Of a stretch of 64,000 bases of DNA, positions 42,197 through 48,734 are shown in pieces. This DNA is from Auanema rhodensis. Lineage: Eukaryota; Nematoda; Chromadorea; Rhabditida; Rhabditidae. The notes beneath the pieces are model-generated. The model had not been told where the DNA came from, did no database searches, and saw only the letters and a program-made list of their open reading frames with translations. Position numbers and translations under genes: made by a program. The stretch is from NCBI GenBank assembly GCA_964057225.1, contig OZ059895.1, positions 9,672,001 through 9,736,000 of the forward strand, in the 5' to 3' direction. The first letter of the stretch is position 1; every line of letters starts with the position of its first letter.

Positions 42197-42649
42197 TTAA
42201 ATGTGAAACGACCGCTCACGAGTGATGCACAACCGCTTATGAGGTTTTGTGGTTTTGCGTCGTCGCCGTTTGCCCAAGCCGGTAAGATCTCGTATAGCTT
42301 GCCGGCCGGCTGTTTTAAGAGTTTCCTTGATATTATCGCCTTTCAGCACCCCATCGACAATTTCATTACCAGTTTTCAGCAACTGTCCGCCAAGAGGTGA
42401 ATTTACAACTGGACTATTGCTTACAGCACTGGATAAGGCGTTTCTTCCGGCATTGATGAGATTTTGGGCTATAGGTGATTGAATGATGCGTGGTAGAAAT
42501 GATGCCAAAGTTGCCAAAATACCACCCAAACCATGACCCCTCTGCATTCCACGTTGAAACATCATTCCGCTAAATGGGGCGCCACCCATTTGTTGATTTA
42601 AAAGTGTTGTCCATTGAATAGAGTTGACATCCAAAAGGAGGTGCGGCAT
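42197..42649 (-). CDS. pVI-like minor virion protein with basic tail
   Basis: A 150-residue protein starting at the ATG 42649-42647. Residues 35-60 are glycine-rich then amphipathic (GLGGILATLASFLPRI), resembling the membrane-active region of adenovirus pVI-type proteins known in Polintons and adintoviruses. Residues 127-132 are KRRRRK, a likely nuclear localisation or DNA-binding patch. L122-T-G-L-G126 fits the adenain consensus (M/I/L)XGX-G; cleavage there would release a 25-residue basic tail with C141, the only cysteine in the protein. The gene is divergent from the protease (51 bp between the two ATGs), and its TAA abuts the capsid ATG. The pVI relation is inference from position, size and composition. 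Confidence 0.65.
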   Translation of the reverse strand: MPHLLLDVNSIQWTTLLNQQMGGAPFSGMMFQRGMQRGHGLGGILATLASFLPRIIQSPIAQNLINAGRNALSSAVSNSPVVNSPLGGQLLKTGNEIVDGVLKGDNIKETLKTAGRQAIRDLTGLGKRRRRKTTKPHKRLCITRERSFHI

Positions 42650-42700
42650 ATCGAACCGCACGCGCGCAATACAAAAGTTACACTAGATCATTCTACTAAA

Positions 42701-43156
42701 ATGTATTCGTCTGAAATAGTATCACTATTGCAATCTGTCCCCAGCACTCGGAAACTATTCCTCGGTGTATATAGCGCTGATACTCTACCCAAAACGCGTC
42801 GTAAAAACTTTGCACTTGTCGTAAATACTGACACACATGATAAGCCAGGCACACATTGGCAGGTCATCTTTGTCCGTAACAAGCAAGCCTATTTTTTCTG
42901 TAGCTTGGGATATAAAATGAACAAGTACATTCAAAATTATCTGGCCAAATATAAAAAGGTAAAAATTAATACTTGCAAACCACAACGTTTAATTGAATAC
43001 ACTTGTGGTGGCTATGTGGTATTTGTAATACTAATGTTGTCGGCTGGTAATTCATTTGAAAGCATTTGTTCATTTTTTAAACTATTGAAAAATGATGATG
43101 TCTTTATTAAAGCGTTTATGCATAAAGTATTCGACTATAAATTGGCTACTATATAA
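42701..43156 (+). CDS. adenain-like cysteine protease (PRO), altered catalytic acid
   Basis: A 151-residue protein from ATG 42701 of the adenovirus endopeptidase/Ulp1-type family, expected to cleave virion precursor proteins. H52 lies in PGTHWQ, Q95 seven residues before the nucleophile fits the oxyanion-hole Gln, and C102 lies in YTCGGY. The third triad position, an Asp or Glu in family members within a short F-(D/E)-x-x-G motif, is Cys here (C67, in FFCSLG, codon TGT). Either the enzyme works as a His-Cys pair or this copy is inactive. The frame has no stop. It starts a tight plus-strand cluster and its stop codon overlaps a TATA box for the next gene. The open frame reaches back to 42614 but has no earlier ATG. 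Confidence 0.88.
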   Translation: MYSSEIVSLLQSVPSTRKLFLGVYSADTLPKTRRKNFALVVNTDTHDKPGTHWQVIFVRNKQAYFFCSLGYKMNKYIQNYLAKYKKVKINTCKPQRLIEYTCGGYVVFVILMLSAGNSFESICSFFKLLKNDDVFIKAFMHKVFDYKLATI

Positions 43157-43157
43157 G
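43150..43157 (+). promoter_or_regulatory. TATA box overlapping the protease stop
   Basis: TATATAAG spans the last sense codons and stop of the protease (ACT ATA TAA) and starts 48 bp before the ATG of the membrane-protein gene. Confidence 0.55.
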
Positions 43158-43197
43158 AAATTTGTCATTAATAACCTGCTACATTACGTGGTCAGTT

Positions 43198-43368
43198 ATG
43201 AATATTCCTTGTCACTGTGAATTATGTGTCAAATACACGTTGGAGCAATCTAAACCAGCGCCTTTATACAGGAGAATGTTGAAATGTATTTCAGTGCCAT
43301 TTATTAAAGGTATAGCATTGGGATTGGGCTTTTGTACAACACTAGTCATATTATTGCTCATTATATAA
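43198..43368 (+). CDS. small cysteine-rich single-pass membrane protein
   Basis: A 56-residue protein. The N-terminus has CHCELC (C5, C7, C10), the middle is basic (YRRMLKC), and residues 35-56 form a hydrophobic segment ending ILLLII at the C-terminus, giving a tail-anchored layout. I do not recognise a family. It sits between protease and zinc-finger genes with about 41-bp gaps and its own TATA-like element, which supports it being real. It could be a virion membrane or egress factor, but nothing shows the function. Confidence 0.6.
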   Translation: MNIPCHCELCVKYTLEQSKPAPLYRRMLKCISVPFIKGIALGLGFCTTLVILLLII

Positions 43369-43371
43369 AAG
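43362..43371 (+). promoter_or_regulatory. TATA box overlapping the membrane-protein stop
   Basis: TATATAAAAG overlaps the terminal ATT ATA TAA of the membrane-protein gene and starts 48 bp before the ATG of the zinc-finger gene, the same spacing as the preceding TATA box. Confidence 0.6.
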
Positions 43372-43409
43372 TGGGTTGATTGCGTGTGGTCGTTTTTCAT
43401 TTTCCTCTA

Positions 43410-43874
43410 ATGGAACTTTTATGTAACAAATATTGTGGTACATGCAAGGAAATATTTTCTTCAACCAAGCATTTTAGTGATCACGTTTTGAAAAGACATG
43501 CAGGGATTCAACCCATATGTAACAATTATATCAGCAATGCTGACTTTATTCAAAAATATGGACATTTGGATGGTGTTCGTAGACGTTTGTGCCCTCATTG
43601 TAGTGAAACTTTTGGAACAAGATTCAATTGTGAGCGTCATATTCGGCGTATTCATAATAATAATGGAACGAATGGTGAAGATGGTGATGGAAATGATACC
43701 AGCAAACCCTTTGAAAAAGCTGAGGAGTTTGTACATTCAACCCAATCAAAAAGATGCCGCAGCAATAGTGACGGAGAACATTCACAACACGAGCCGAGCG
43801 ACAAACAAAACTGCCCTAAACTATCTTTTAAACCTTCGAAAATAAAAATGTGGTATTGTATAACTGTTGAATAA
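43410..43874 (+). CDS. two-finger C2H2 zinc-finger protein
   Basis: A 154-residue protein from ATG 43410. It has two classical fingers, C9-x2-C12-x12-H25-x4-H30 and C61-x2-C64-x12-H77-x4-H82, separated by 30 residues. A low-complexity N/G/D-rich linker follows (NNNGTNGEDGDGNDTSK), then a polar basic tail. Likely roles are DNA binding, for example at the TIR repeats or element promoters; that is inference. The TAA stop is embedded in the gene's own AATAAA. The gene converges on the penton gene with 5 bp between stops. I do not recognise it as one of the universally conserved Polinton genes. Confidence 0.75.
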   Translation: MELLCNKYCGTCKEIFSSTKHFSDHVLKRHAGIQPICNNYISNADFIQKYGHLDGVRRRLCPHCSETFGTRFNCERHIRRIHNNNGTNGEDGDGNDTSKPFEKAEEFVHSTQSKRCRSNSDGEHSQHEPSDKQNCPKLSFKPSKIKMWYCITVE

Positions 43875-43875
43875 A
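43870..43875 (+). promoter_or_regulatory. poly(A) signal containing the zinc-finger stop
   Basis: AATAAA at GAA-TAA-AGC: the stop codon lies inside the hexamer, so the 3' UTR must be very short and reach into the convergent gene. Confidence 0.6.
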
Positions 43876-43878
43876 GCG

Positions 43879-43884
43879 TTTATT
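43879..43884 (-). promoter_or_regulatory. poly(A) signal containing the penton stop
   Basis: On the minus strand AATAAA covers AAA-TAA-ACG, where TAA is the penton stop. It mirrors the arrangement of the opposing gene. Confidence 0.6.
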
Positions 43885-44326
43885 TCATATTTTTAACATG
43901 CAATGTAACAACTGTAGAACCATAATTAAATTGCATAGGACGACCAAATTCATCTAAAATTTCAATACGTATGGTATCGAGTGTTTGTCTAGTGATTGGT
44001 ACATAACGAATAGGATTAAATGTTTTGGCAATCATTTTACCAAATTCAGTAGGAGGTGGTACAGGTAAACATGCAAGTAAATTAGCTTTCACATTACCAA
44101 GAATGGAATATTCTACAATATCACAATATATATACATTGTATTAATGTTATTTGAAAAATCAATGGGACGCCTGGCTATTATTGTATCGTTGATGTTTTT
44201 ATTTTCAAAACCAAGAAAATATGCAAAATCATCACCAAGCGTTGCATTCAACAATAGTCGCTTGCTTGTTACAAACTCTATGCGCTGCAATGTTTTGTTA
44301 AACTGAAATGTGGCATCTGCGAGCAT
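43880..44326 (-). CDS. penton-like minor capsid protein (PX), apparently N-terminally truncated
   Basis: A 148-residue protein if it starts at ATG 44326-44324. The frame is open without an ATG to a TAG near 44430, adding a charged helical stretch (EEEARIKSLIDKDEDVKKWY). The C-terminal half has the features I associate with Polinton PX single jelly-roll proteins: MYIYCDIVEYSILG, then LLACLPV, RYVPITRQTLDTIRIEI, and a final TVVTLHVKN strand. The N-terminal strands expected of a full penton protein, roughly 100 or more residues, are not found upstream, where a different gene lies on the other strand. Either an upstream exon is missing or a deletion removed it. TATAATAAT lies 39 bp before the ATG on the minus strand, compatible with expression of the short form. 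Confidence 0.7.
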   Translation of the reverse strand: MLADATFQFNKTLQRIEFVTSKRLLLNATLGDDFAYFLGFENKNINDTIIARRPIDFSNNINTMYIYCDIVEYSILGNVKANLLACLPVPPPTEFGKMIAKTFNPIRYVPITRQTLDTIRIEILDEFGRPMQFNYGSTVVTLHVKNMK

Positions 44327-44452
44327 TTCTTCCACTAGCTTAGCCTCAGCCTGGCGATTATTATACCATTTTTTTACATCTTCATCTTTATCTATTAAAC
44401 TTTTTATACGTGCTTCTTCCTCAGCTCCAATTGCCTATTTTGGTTTTAAATC

Positions 44453-45169
44453 ATGAAGCTCAACCATAAATATCGACTAATTCCTGTCGACGAGGAAACA
44501 ATTAATATAGACAAGTTTGATGCAGAGCTCAAGCTTTTACGAGAAAATAGAGCTATACCCGACTATAAAAAGGCTGAACTATACGAAGACTTGATTGCTC
44601 GTCTCAAAAACTATAGAGAAAGTATAGATGCGCCCATATCAGTACAAGTGGAAAATGTTGATACACCTCTATTGCCAGAATACAAGTTGCCAAGAAAGTA
44701 TAACAATTTGTGGGAGAAATTTCCAGAGGTGCGCACAAACAAGAATAACCAACTTGTGATTAATAATGAGGCTGTACCAAACACGAATATTACAAAAATT
44801 TTAGATTTTGTATTGGATAAAACAAAAACGGAGCCCAATGGATTTTCAGTCTTGTCAAAGTTTTTAGCCAGTAAAGGCGTACCAAGTTCTAACAAGAAAC
44901 AAACTAGAAGAGAGTCGGCTGACAATGATTCAGTTGACGTTGTAACTAGAGCTGAACCGGCTGTTACAGACTTGGACTCTACTATATTACCTAGAACGCC
45001 TCGTCATCGTAAAGCTGTTATTCGATATTCACCATCACCGGTTCGTACACTCAAAAGTAAAAGGTCAAAGACTTTTGATACTGCCGCCGAATCATATTAC
45101 ACACCACAAGAAGGAGACTCACAGAATGGCCAAGGTCGTAAAAGGTTCTACATTAGATTATGGAAATGA
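44453..45169 (+). CDS. Polinton-conserved protein of unknown function
   Basis: A 238-residue protein. It begins MKLNHKYRLIPVDEE, has a helical region (DYKKAELYEDLIARLKNY), then TKILDFVLDKTKTEPNGFSVLSKFLASKGVP cut in two by my reading as a helical middle segment and a conserved P-x-G-F/W...GVP block at about residues 125-145, and ends in a basic Ser/Thr/Arg-rich tail. I recognise this pattern from proteins that accompany capsid genes in animal Polintons, but no function is established to my knowledge. Its last 44 bp overlap the integrase start in another frame. A TATA-like TTTTTATACG lies about 48 bp upstream of the ATG. The frame is intact. Confidence 0.7.
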   Translation: MKLNHKYRLIPVDEETINIDKFDAELKLLRENRAIPDYKKAELYEDLIARLKNYRESIDAPISVQVENVDTPLLPEYKLPRKYNNLWEKFPEVRTNKNNQLVINNEAVPNTNITKILDFVLDKTKTEPNGFSVLSKFLASKGVPSSNKKQTRRESADNDSVDVVTRAEPAVTDLDSTILPRTPRHRKAVIRYSPSPVRTLKSKRSKTFDTAAESYYTPQEGDSQNGQGRKRFYIRLWK

Positions 45170-46193
45170 TATTTTGGCGAGCATTTATTACGATATAAAA
45201 CACCCAGCTTCATATACATCAGCCAAGAATTTATCATCGCAAGCACGAAAACATGGCATTTCAAAGGTACAAGTTGATGATTTTTTGCAAGATTCTGAAA
45301 CTTTTACACGACATAAACCAACCAGAATGCGTATGCAGACTAGAAAGACTAGAGGATGTGGTCGATTTCTAACAGTGCAAGCAGATTTGGTTGATATGCA
45401 AAAATATAAAAAATTAAACGACGGCTATGCTTACATGTTGACCATGATTGATGTTTATACACGCATGTTATATGTTAGGCCTTTGAAAACTAAAGGTGGT
45501 ATAGAGGTTGCTAGTGCATTTGAAAGTTTATTCAAGAATTTTATACCAATTCAGTTGATTACTGATAATGGCACAGAGTTTTATAATAGTCATTGTGAAA
45601 AACTATTCAAAAAGTTTGCCATACTGCACGGATCTACAAGTTCACCACAAAAGGCTGCAATGGTGGAGCGAGCAAATAGAACTTTAAAAACACGCATGAT
45701 GAAATATCTCTATTACAAGAATAATCATCGTTGGATTGATATCCTAGATGATTTGGTTGAAGGAATAAACAAATCTTATAACCGCTCTATAAAAATGCGG
45801 CCCATTGATGTTAAAGCAAATATATTCATTGAAGAATATGCACCAGCTGTTAAAAGCCGCTTTAAAATTGGTGATACTGTTCGCATAAGCAAAAATAGGC
45901 GTACTTTTGAAAAAAGCTACGAGTCTGGATATACAATGGAGCTGTTCACAATTGATGAGGTTGTAACCGGAAACCCAACCGTGTATAAACTTGTAGATTA
46001 TAATGGTGAACGTATAAAGGGAATATTCTACGAACCTGAACTTGTCTTGGCTACTAATAAAAGCAACAAGTACTATATAGAAAAAGTTTTAAAAGAGCGT
46101 ACTCGAAGCGGTAAACGTCAAGTATTTGTAAAATGGAGTGGATATCCCGACAACTTTAATGAATGGATAGATGCAGAAAATTTAAATGTATAA
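45126..46193 (+). CDS. retroviral-type integrase with C-terminal chromodomain
   Basis: A 355-residue integrase that would insert the linear element and make the 6-bp target duplication. Residues 10-65 are the family's N-terminal helical region (YYDIKHPASYTSAKNL). The RNase-H-fold core has D87 (QADL), D147 (TDNGTEF) and E181 (VERANRT), with 33 residues between the last two. An SH3-like segment follows at about 255-305 (FKIGDTVRISKNR). A chromodomain occupies 314-353 with a complete aromatic cage by spacing (Y316, W337, Y340 in VKWSGYPD). The frame is intact and the catalytic triad complete, so this is the best-preserved enzyme of the element. It starts inside the end of the upstream gene. A chromodomain fits insertion into satellite heterochromatin. 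Confidence 0.95.
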   Translation: MAKVVKGSTLDYGNDILASIYYDIKHPASYTSAKNLSSQARKHGISKVQVDDFLQDSETFTRHKPTRMRMQTRKTRGCGRFLTVQADLVDMQKYKKLNDGYAYMLTMIDVYTRMLYVRPLKTKGGIEVASAFESLFKNFIPIQLITDNGTEFYNSHCEKLFKKFAILHGSTSSPQKAAMVERANRTLKTRMMKYLYYKNNHRWIDILDDLVEGINKSYNRSIKMRPIDVKANIFIEEYAPAVKSRFKIGDTVRISKNRRTFEKSYESGYTMELFTIDEVVTGNPTVYKLVDYNGERIKGIFYEPELVLATNKSNKYYIEKVLKERTRSGKRQVFVKWSGYPDNFNEWIDAENLNV

Positions 46194-46487
46194 TTTTTCA
46201 ATGTTATAAACAATTGTAATTATAATAAATGATTTATTTGATATATCGCATAATGTAACAATAAAAAACCAGCAAAATACAAACAACAATTCAACCTGGA
46301 AAAAAAAAAATGTAGACTATTCAAATTTTCAAATTCTTACCAGTTGGTTGATCATTCGTCCTCAATTGATGAGCCATTGATGGATATTCGCAAGAGCTGG
46401 AAAAAAAATGTTACGGCTGAGAATATAAAAATGCCACATAACAAAACAAGAATAAAACGCCAATTGTACTATTTGTGCTTGTTGTAG
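46194..46487. other. gap between integrase and the cysteine-cluster gene
   Basis: This 294-bp stretch has splice-like signals on the minus strand: a TTTTTTTTCCAG acceptor near 46400, a CTG|GTAAGA donor near 46341, and another TTTTTTTTTTCCAG near 46300. They could mark a spliced 3' UTR or a small terminal exon of the minus-strand gene. No frame across them is convincing. Confidence 0.4.
46224..46229 (+). promoter_or_regulatory. poly(A) signal of integrase
   Basis: AATAAA lies about 31 bp after the integrase stop, in the convergent gap. Confidence 0.5.
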
Positions 46488-47073
46488 TCAAAATGAAGGA
46501 TCAAAGCGGATAAACATGTTCAGGTTGAGTGCTTCAGGACTTAGTTTAAAGTAGAATACATTCTGCTTATAACCAAAAGTCTTTACAGTAGCCTCATCTG
46601 CATATATAACAATATAGCCCATATTGTTCAACAATTGCTTGCACGTCATGGTGTTATAAGAGCGCATCTAAAAAAATTATAAAATTGAAAATAAATAAAT
46701 ATGCAAGCTTACATTAATAGAAAAGTTTTCGGGCTTATAGTGACGAAACTCCTTCAAAAGACCCAACGCATCATTCCTTCCTCTACACTTTATACAGAGG
46801 CTGAAACAGTGATACTCGTCTATAACCTGCAATGATTCCCTACAAGTTTTGCAGAGACAAATTGGTCTCATTAATACATTCCTTGGTGGAGTGCTCTCTC
46901 TCAGAATCTCCATCTGCTTTATTGGTGAATCTAAATTAAAGATTTAAAAAAGACAAGTTAAGGTTCATACCAAAACTTGTGAAATTTGGTGCTGGTGTGG
47001 GTGGTCGTGGTACTTCAGGTTCAGGCGATTTGCGCACAACATTTGTCACATCAGCAAGTACAGCACGCTTCAT
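46488..47073 (-). CDS. three-exon cysteine-cluster protein, unknown function
   Basis: I infer a 166-residue protein from three minus-strand exons: 47073-46971, 46930-46713 and 46667-46488, with introns of 40 and 45 bp. Both introns have GT-AG ends (GTATGA...ATTTAG and GTAAGC...TTTTTTTAG) and phases agree. The first exon starts MKRAVLADVTNVVRKS and is proline-rich (EVPRPPTPAPN). The second holds a cysteine cluster, C59-x-C61-x2-C64-x11-C76-x3-C80-x2-C83, probably zinc-binding. The third ends FYFKLSPEALNLNMFIRF. I recognise no family. It converges on the integrase. Because it is spliced, it is easily missed by single-exon searches. Function cannot be stated. Confidence 0.65.
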
Positions 47074-47701
47074 TTCCGCTAAAGATCCAACTTTCTAAAA
47101 TATAAGGCAAACTTGCAGAGAGGAGCAGTCTATGGCGATTGGCAAAGAGTGGCAGGAGATGGTGAAACGTCGGATTCTCGGATAGTCGGCAGAGCTGAAA
47201 TGTAAATGTAGCAAAATTGCCAACCTTTTATACAAAGATTTTTGTAAAGTACAACCCATTGTGTTACAATCAAGTTTGCTGATGAAATTCTTTTATTAAT
47301 TAGATTTTACAGCATATTTATGCAGATATACTCATCTCATCGACAGTTGCCAGCAGTTGGCGCACTCTGAACCTGTAAACAATCTGCATATTAATTAGTT
47401 TTTACATCTCTTTAAACATTATTTTTACCGTTTGTGCCATAAACAACAGCCATCTCTGTAAAACATTTACGCTTTTTAAACTTTGCTTAATAGCTCATAT
47501 ATTAATCATAGTATACTTTTAAACCCATATTGTACCACAAAACATATGACTGCCAACGTTTTATATGTAAAAAATATTTCATTCTTTAATATTTACCAAT
47601 GATTATATTACGAAACTAAAACTTTTGAAATGTTAAAATGATTATACTATATTTAGAACCCCACAGTGCAGTTATTAGTGTTTATTAACCATCGATATGC
47701 G
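47074..47701. other. region between the cysteine-cluster gene and right TIR
   Basis: This 628-bp stretch holds no confident gene. The minus strand has a possible two-exon mini-ORF: ATG 47453-47451, donor after 47429, acceptor before 47372, stop 47334-47332, giving 21 residues (MAVVYGTNG, then SECANCWQLSMR). Its splice signals (TTTTACAG, GTAAAAAT, GTTTACAG) are good but the product is tiny. It may be a spliced leader of the downstream gene. Confidence 0.35.
47224..47232 (-). promoter_or_regulatory. TATA box upstream of the cysteine-cluster gene
   Basis: Minus-strand TATAAAAGG, a consensus-like TATA box, starts about 160 bp before the ATG at 47073. It would give a leader of roughly 130 nt. Confidence 0.45.
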
Positions 47702-47887
47702 TTGAGGTCAGCGCAACTGTTTGTTAATTTTATTGTATTTACCTTCAATGTGTGCTCTATTTAGTTATTGTATTGTTATATTAGTAAAATAAAGTTTAAA
47801 ACTAATCTTTTATTATAATTTGAAACTTTTACTTGTTAGAATAAATATAATTAATAACAATTTGTAATTTCAAAAATTAATAATTTA

Positions 47888-48095
47888 ATGTCGTTCTTAT
47901 CGAATTAACCTTCGATATGTGTTCCATTAAATTTTGGTATTTCATATCGTTCTTATCGAATTAACCTTCGATATGTGTTCCATTAAATTTTGGTATTTCA
48001 TATCGTTCTTATCGAATTAACTTTCGATATGTGTTCCATTGAATTTTGTATTTCATATCGTTCTTATCGAATTAACCTTCGATATGTGTTCCATT
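47888..48095 (-). repeat. right TIR 55-56 bp repeats with dyad (4 units)
   Basis: GTGTTCC occurs at 47919, 47975, 48031 and 48086. Each unit carries the inverted ATCGAA/TTCGAT arms. There is one more copy than on the left. Confidence 0.85.
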
Positions 48096-48544
48096 GAATT
48101 ACCCATAACAAGTACGGTGAACAAAACGATATACATGCAAAAATTTTACTGTTCTTTAAAATAAAAACAATACAAACACAATACAATAAAAAATAAACAA
48201 ATCAAGTAAACAAACATTATTAATAAATATAATAAAGAAATAAATAAAATTTAAAAACAAATTTATATATTTAAAATTTAAATATAATTTAAATATTTAA
48301 AGTTTAAATATAATTTATATATATATAAAATTTAAATATAATTTAAATATTTAAAATTAAGATATTTATTTTTACTTAATATATTTAAAAATAATTGAAA
48401 ATATATACATACATTTGAAAAAGCATATTTAAATTTGATTTAAAAAAAAAAAATTTTAAAAAAAAATCAAAAAAAAAAAATCATGCTTTAAATCATGATT
48501 TTTAAATTTAAAAAAGGAAAATCCATGAACCATGATCCCAAAAT

Positions 48545-48679
48545 ATGATTTTAACAGCTGACGCTCAAAAATATGTTTTTGACAGCTGACGCGCCCCAAA
48601 AGTATGTTTTTAGCAGCTGACGCCCCCAAAAGTATGTTTTTAGCAGCTGACGCCCCCAAAAGTATGTTTTTGACAGCTG
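48545..48679 (-). repeat. right subterminal CAGCTG repeats (5 units)
   Basis: CAGCTG starts at 48555, 48583, 48614, 48644 and 48674. The units are the inverted counterparts of the left set, with one extra copy of the CCCCCAAAAGTATG-containing unit. Confidence 0.85.
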
Positions 48680-48719
48680 TTTGGGGGCGTGGTTAGTAAA
48701 TTTTGCACGGCTCTCTACT

Positions 48720-48725
48720 TACGAC
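48720..48725. repeat. target site duplication, right copy (TACGAC)
   Basis: TACGAC lies directly after the element terminus CTCTCTACT and continues into CATACCACG, completing the interrupted satellite monomer. Confidence 0.95.
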
Positions 48726-48734
48726 CATACCACG

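Larger units (their letters stand above)
34485..48719. mobile_element. Polinton/Maverick DNA transposon, 14,235 bp
   Basis: The boundaries are exact. The element starts AGTAGAGAGCC and ends GGCTCTCTACT, the termini are inverted repeats of 0.84-1.02 kb, and both sides carry TACGAC, the 6-bp target duplication usual for Polintons. It encodes the diagnostic set: protein-primed PolB, retroviral-type integrase, adenain-like protease and double-jelly-roll capsid protein. A pVI-like protein, a short penton-like protein and several small proteins are also present. No gene with Walker motifs for the FtsK/HerA packaging ATPase is visible, and the unassigned stretches are too short to hold one. The polB frame is interrupted, so this copy is probably non-autonomous. 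TIR divergence suggests it is not a brand-new insertion. Confidence 0.97.
47702..48719 (-). repeat. Polinton right terminal inverted repeat
   Basis: About 1018 bp, inverted relative to the left end. It has five CAGCTG-anchored units, four 55-56 bp units, and an AT-rich tract with extra TTTAAATATAATT-like segments near 48240-48360. Open frames over the CAGCTG units are products of the repeat and are not genes. Confidence 0.93.

Noticed and set aside
42614-42700. Protease N-terminal extension upstream of ATG 42701
   Set aside because: The frame is open back to 42614 but contains no ATG, and it overlaps the 5' end of the divergent pVI-like gene.
44611-44925. Antisense frame with hydrophobic stretches opposite the 44453-45169 gene, considered as the missing penton N-terminus
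   Set aside because: It is in the shadow of an intact plus-strand gene, shows no capsid-like pattern and has no splice signals linking it to the penton frame.
47332-47453. Two-exon mini-gene upstream of the cysteine-cluster gene
   Set aside because: Splice signals are good but the product is 21 residues with no family, so it is mentioned only within the region entry.
48456-48659. Minus-strand open frame with repeated peptide (GASAAKNILL) in the right TIR
   Set aside because: It is a by-product of the CAGCTG tandem units. The unit number differs in the left TIR, so the frame is not maintained.
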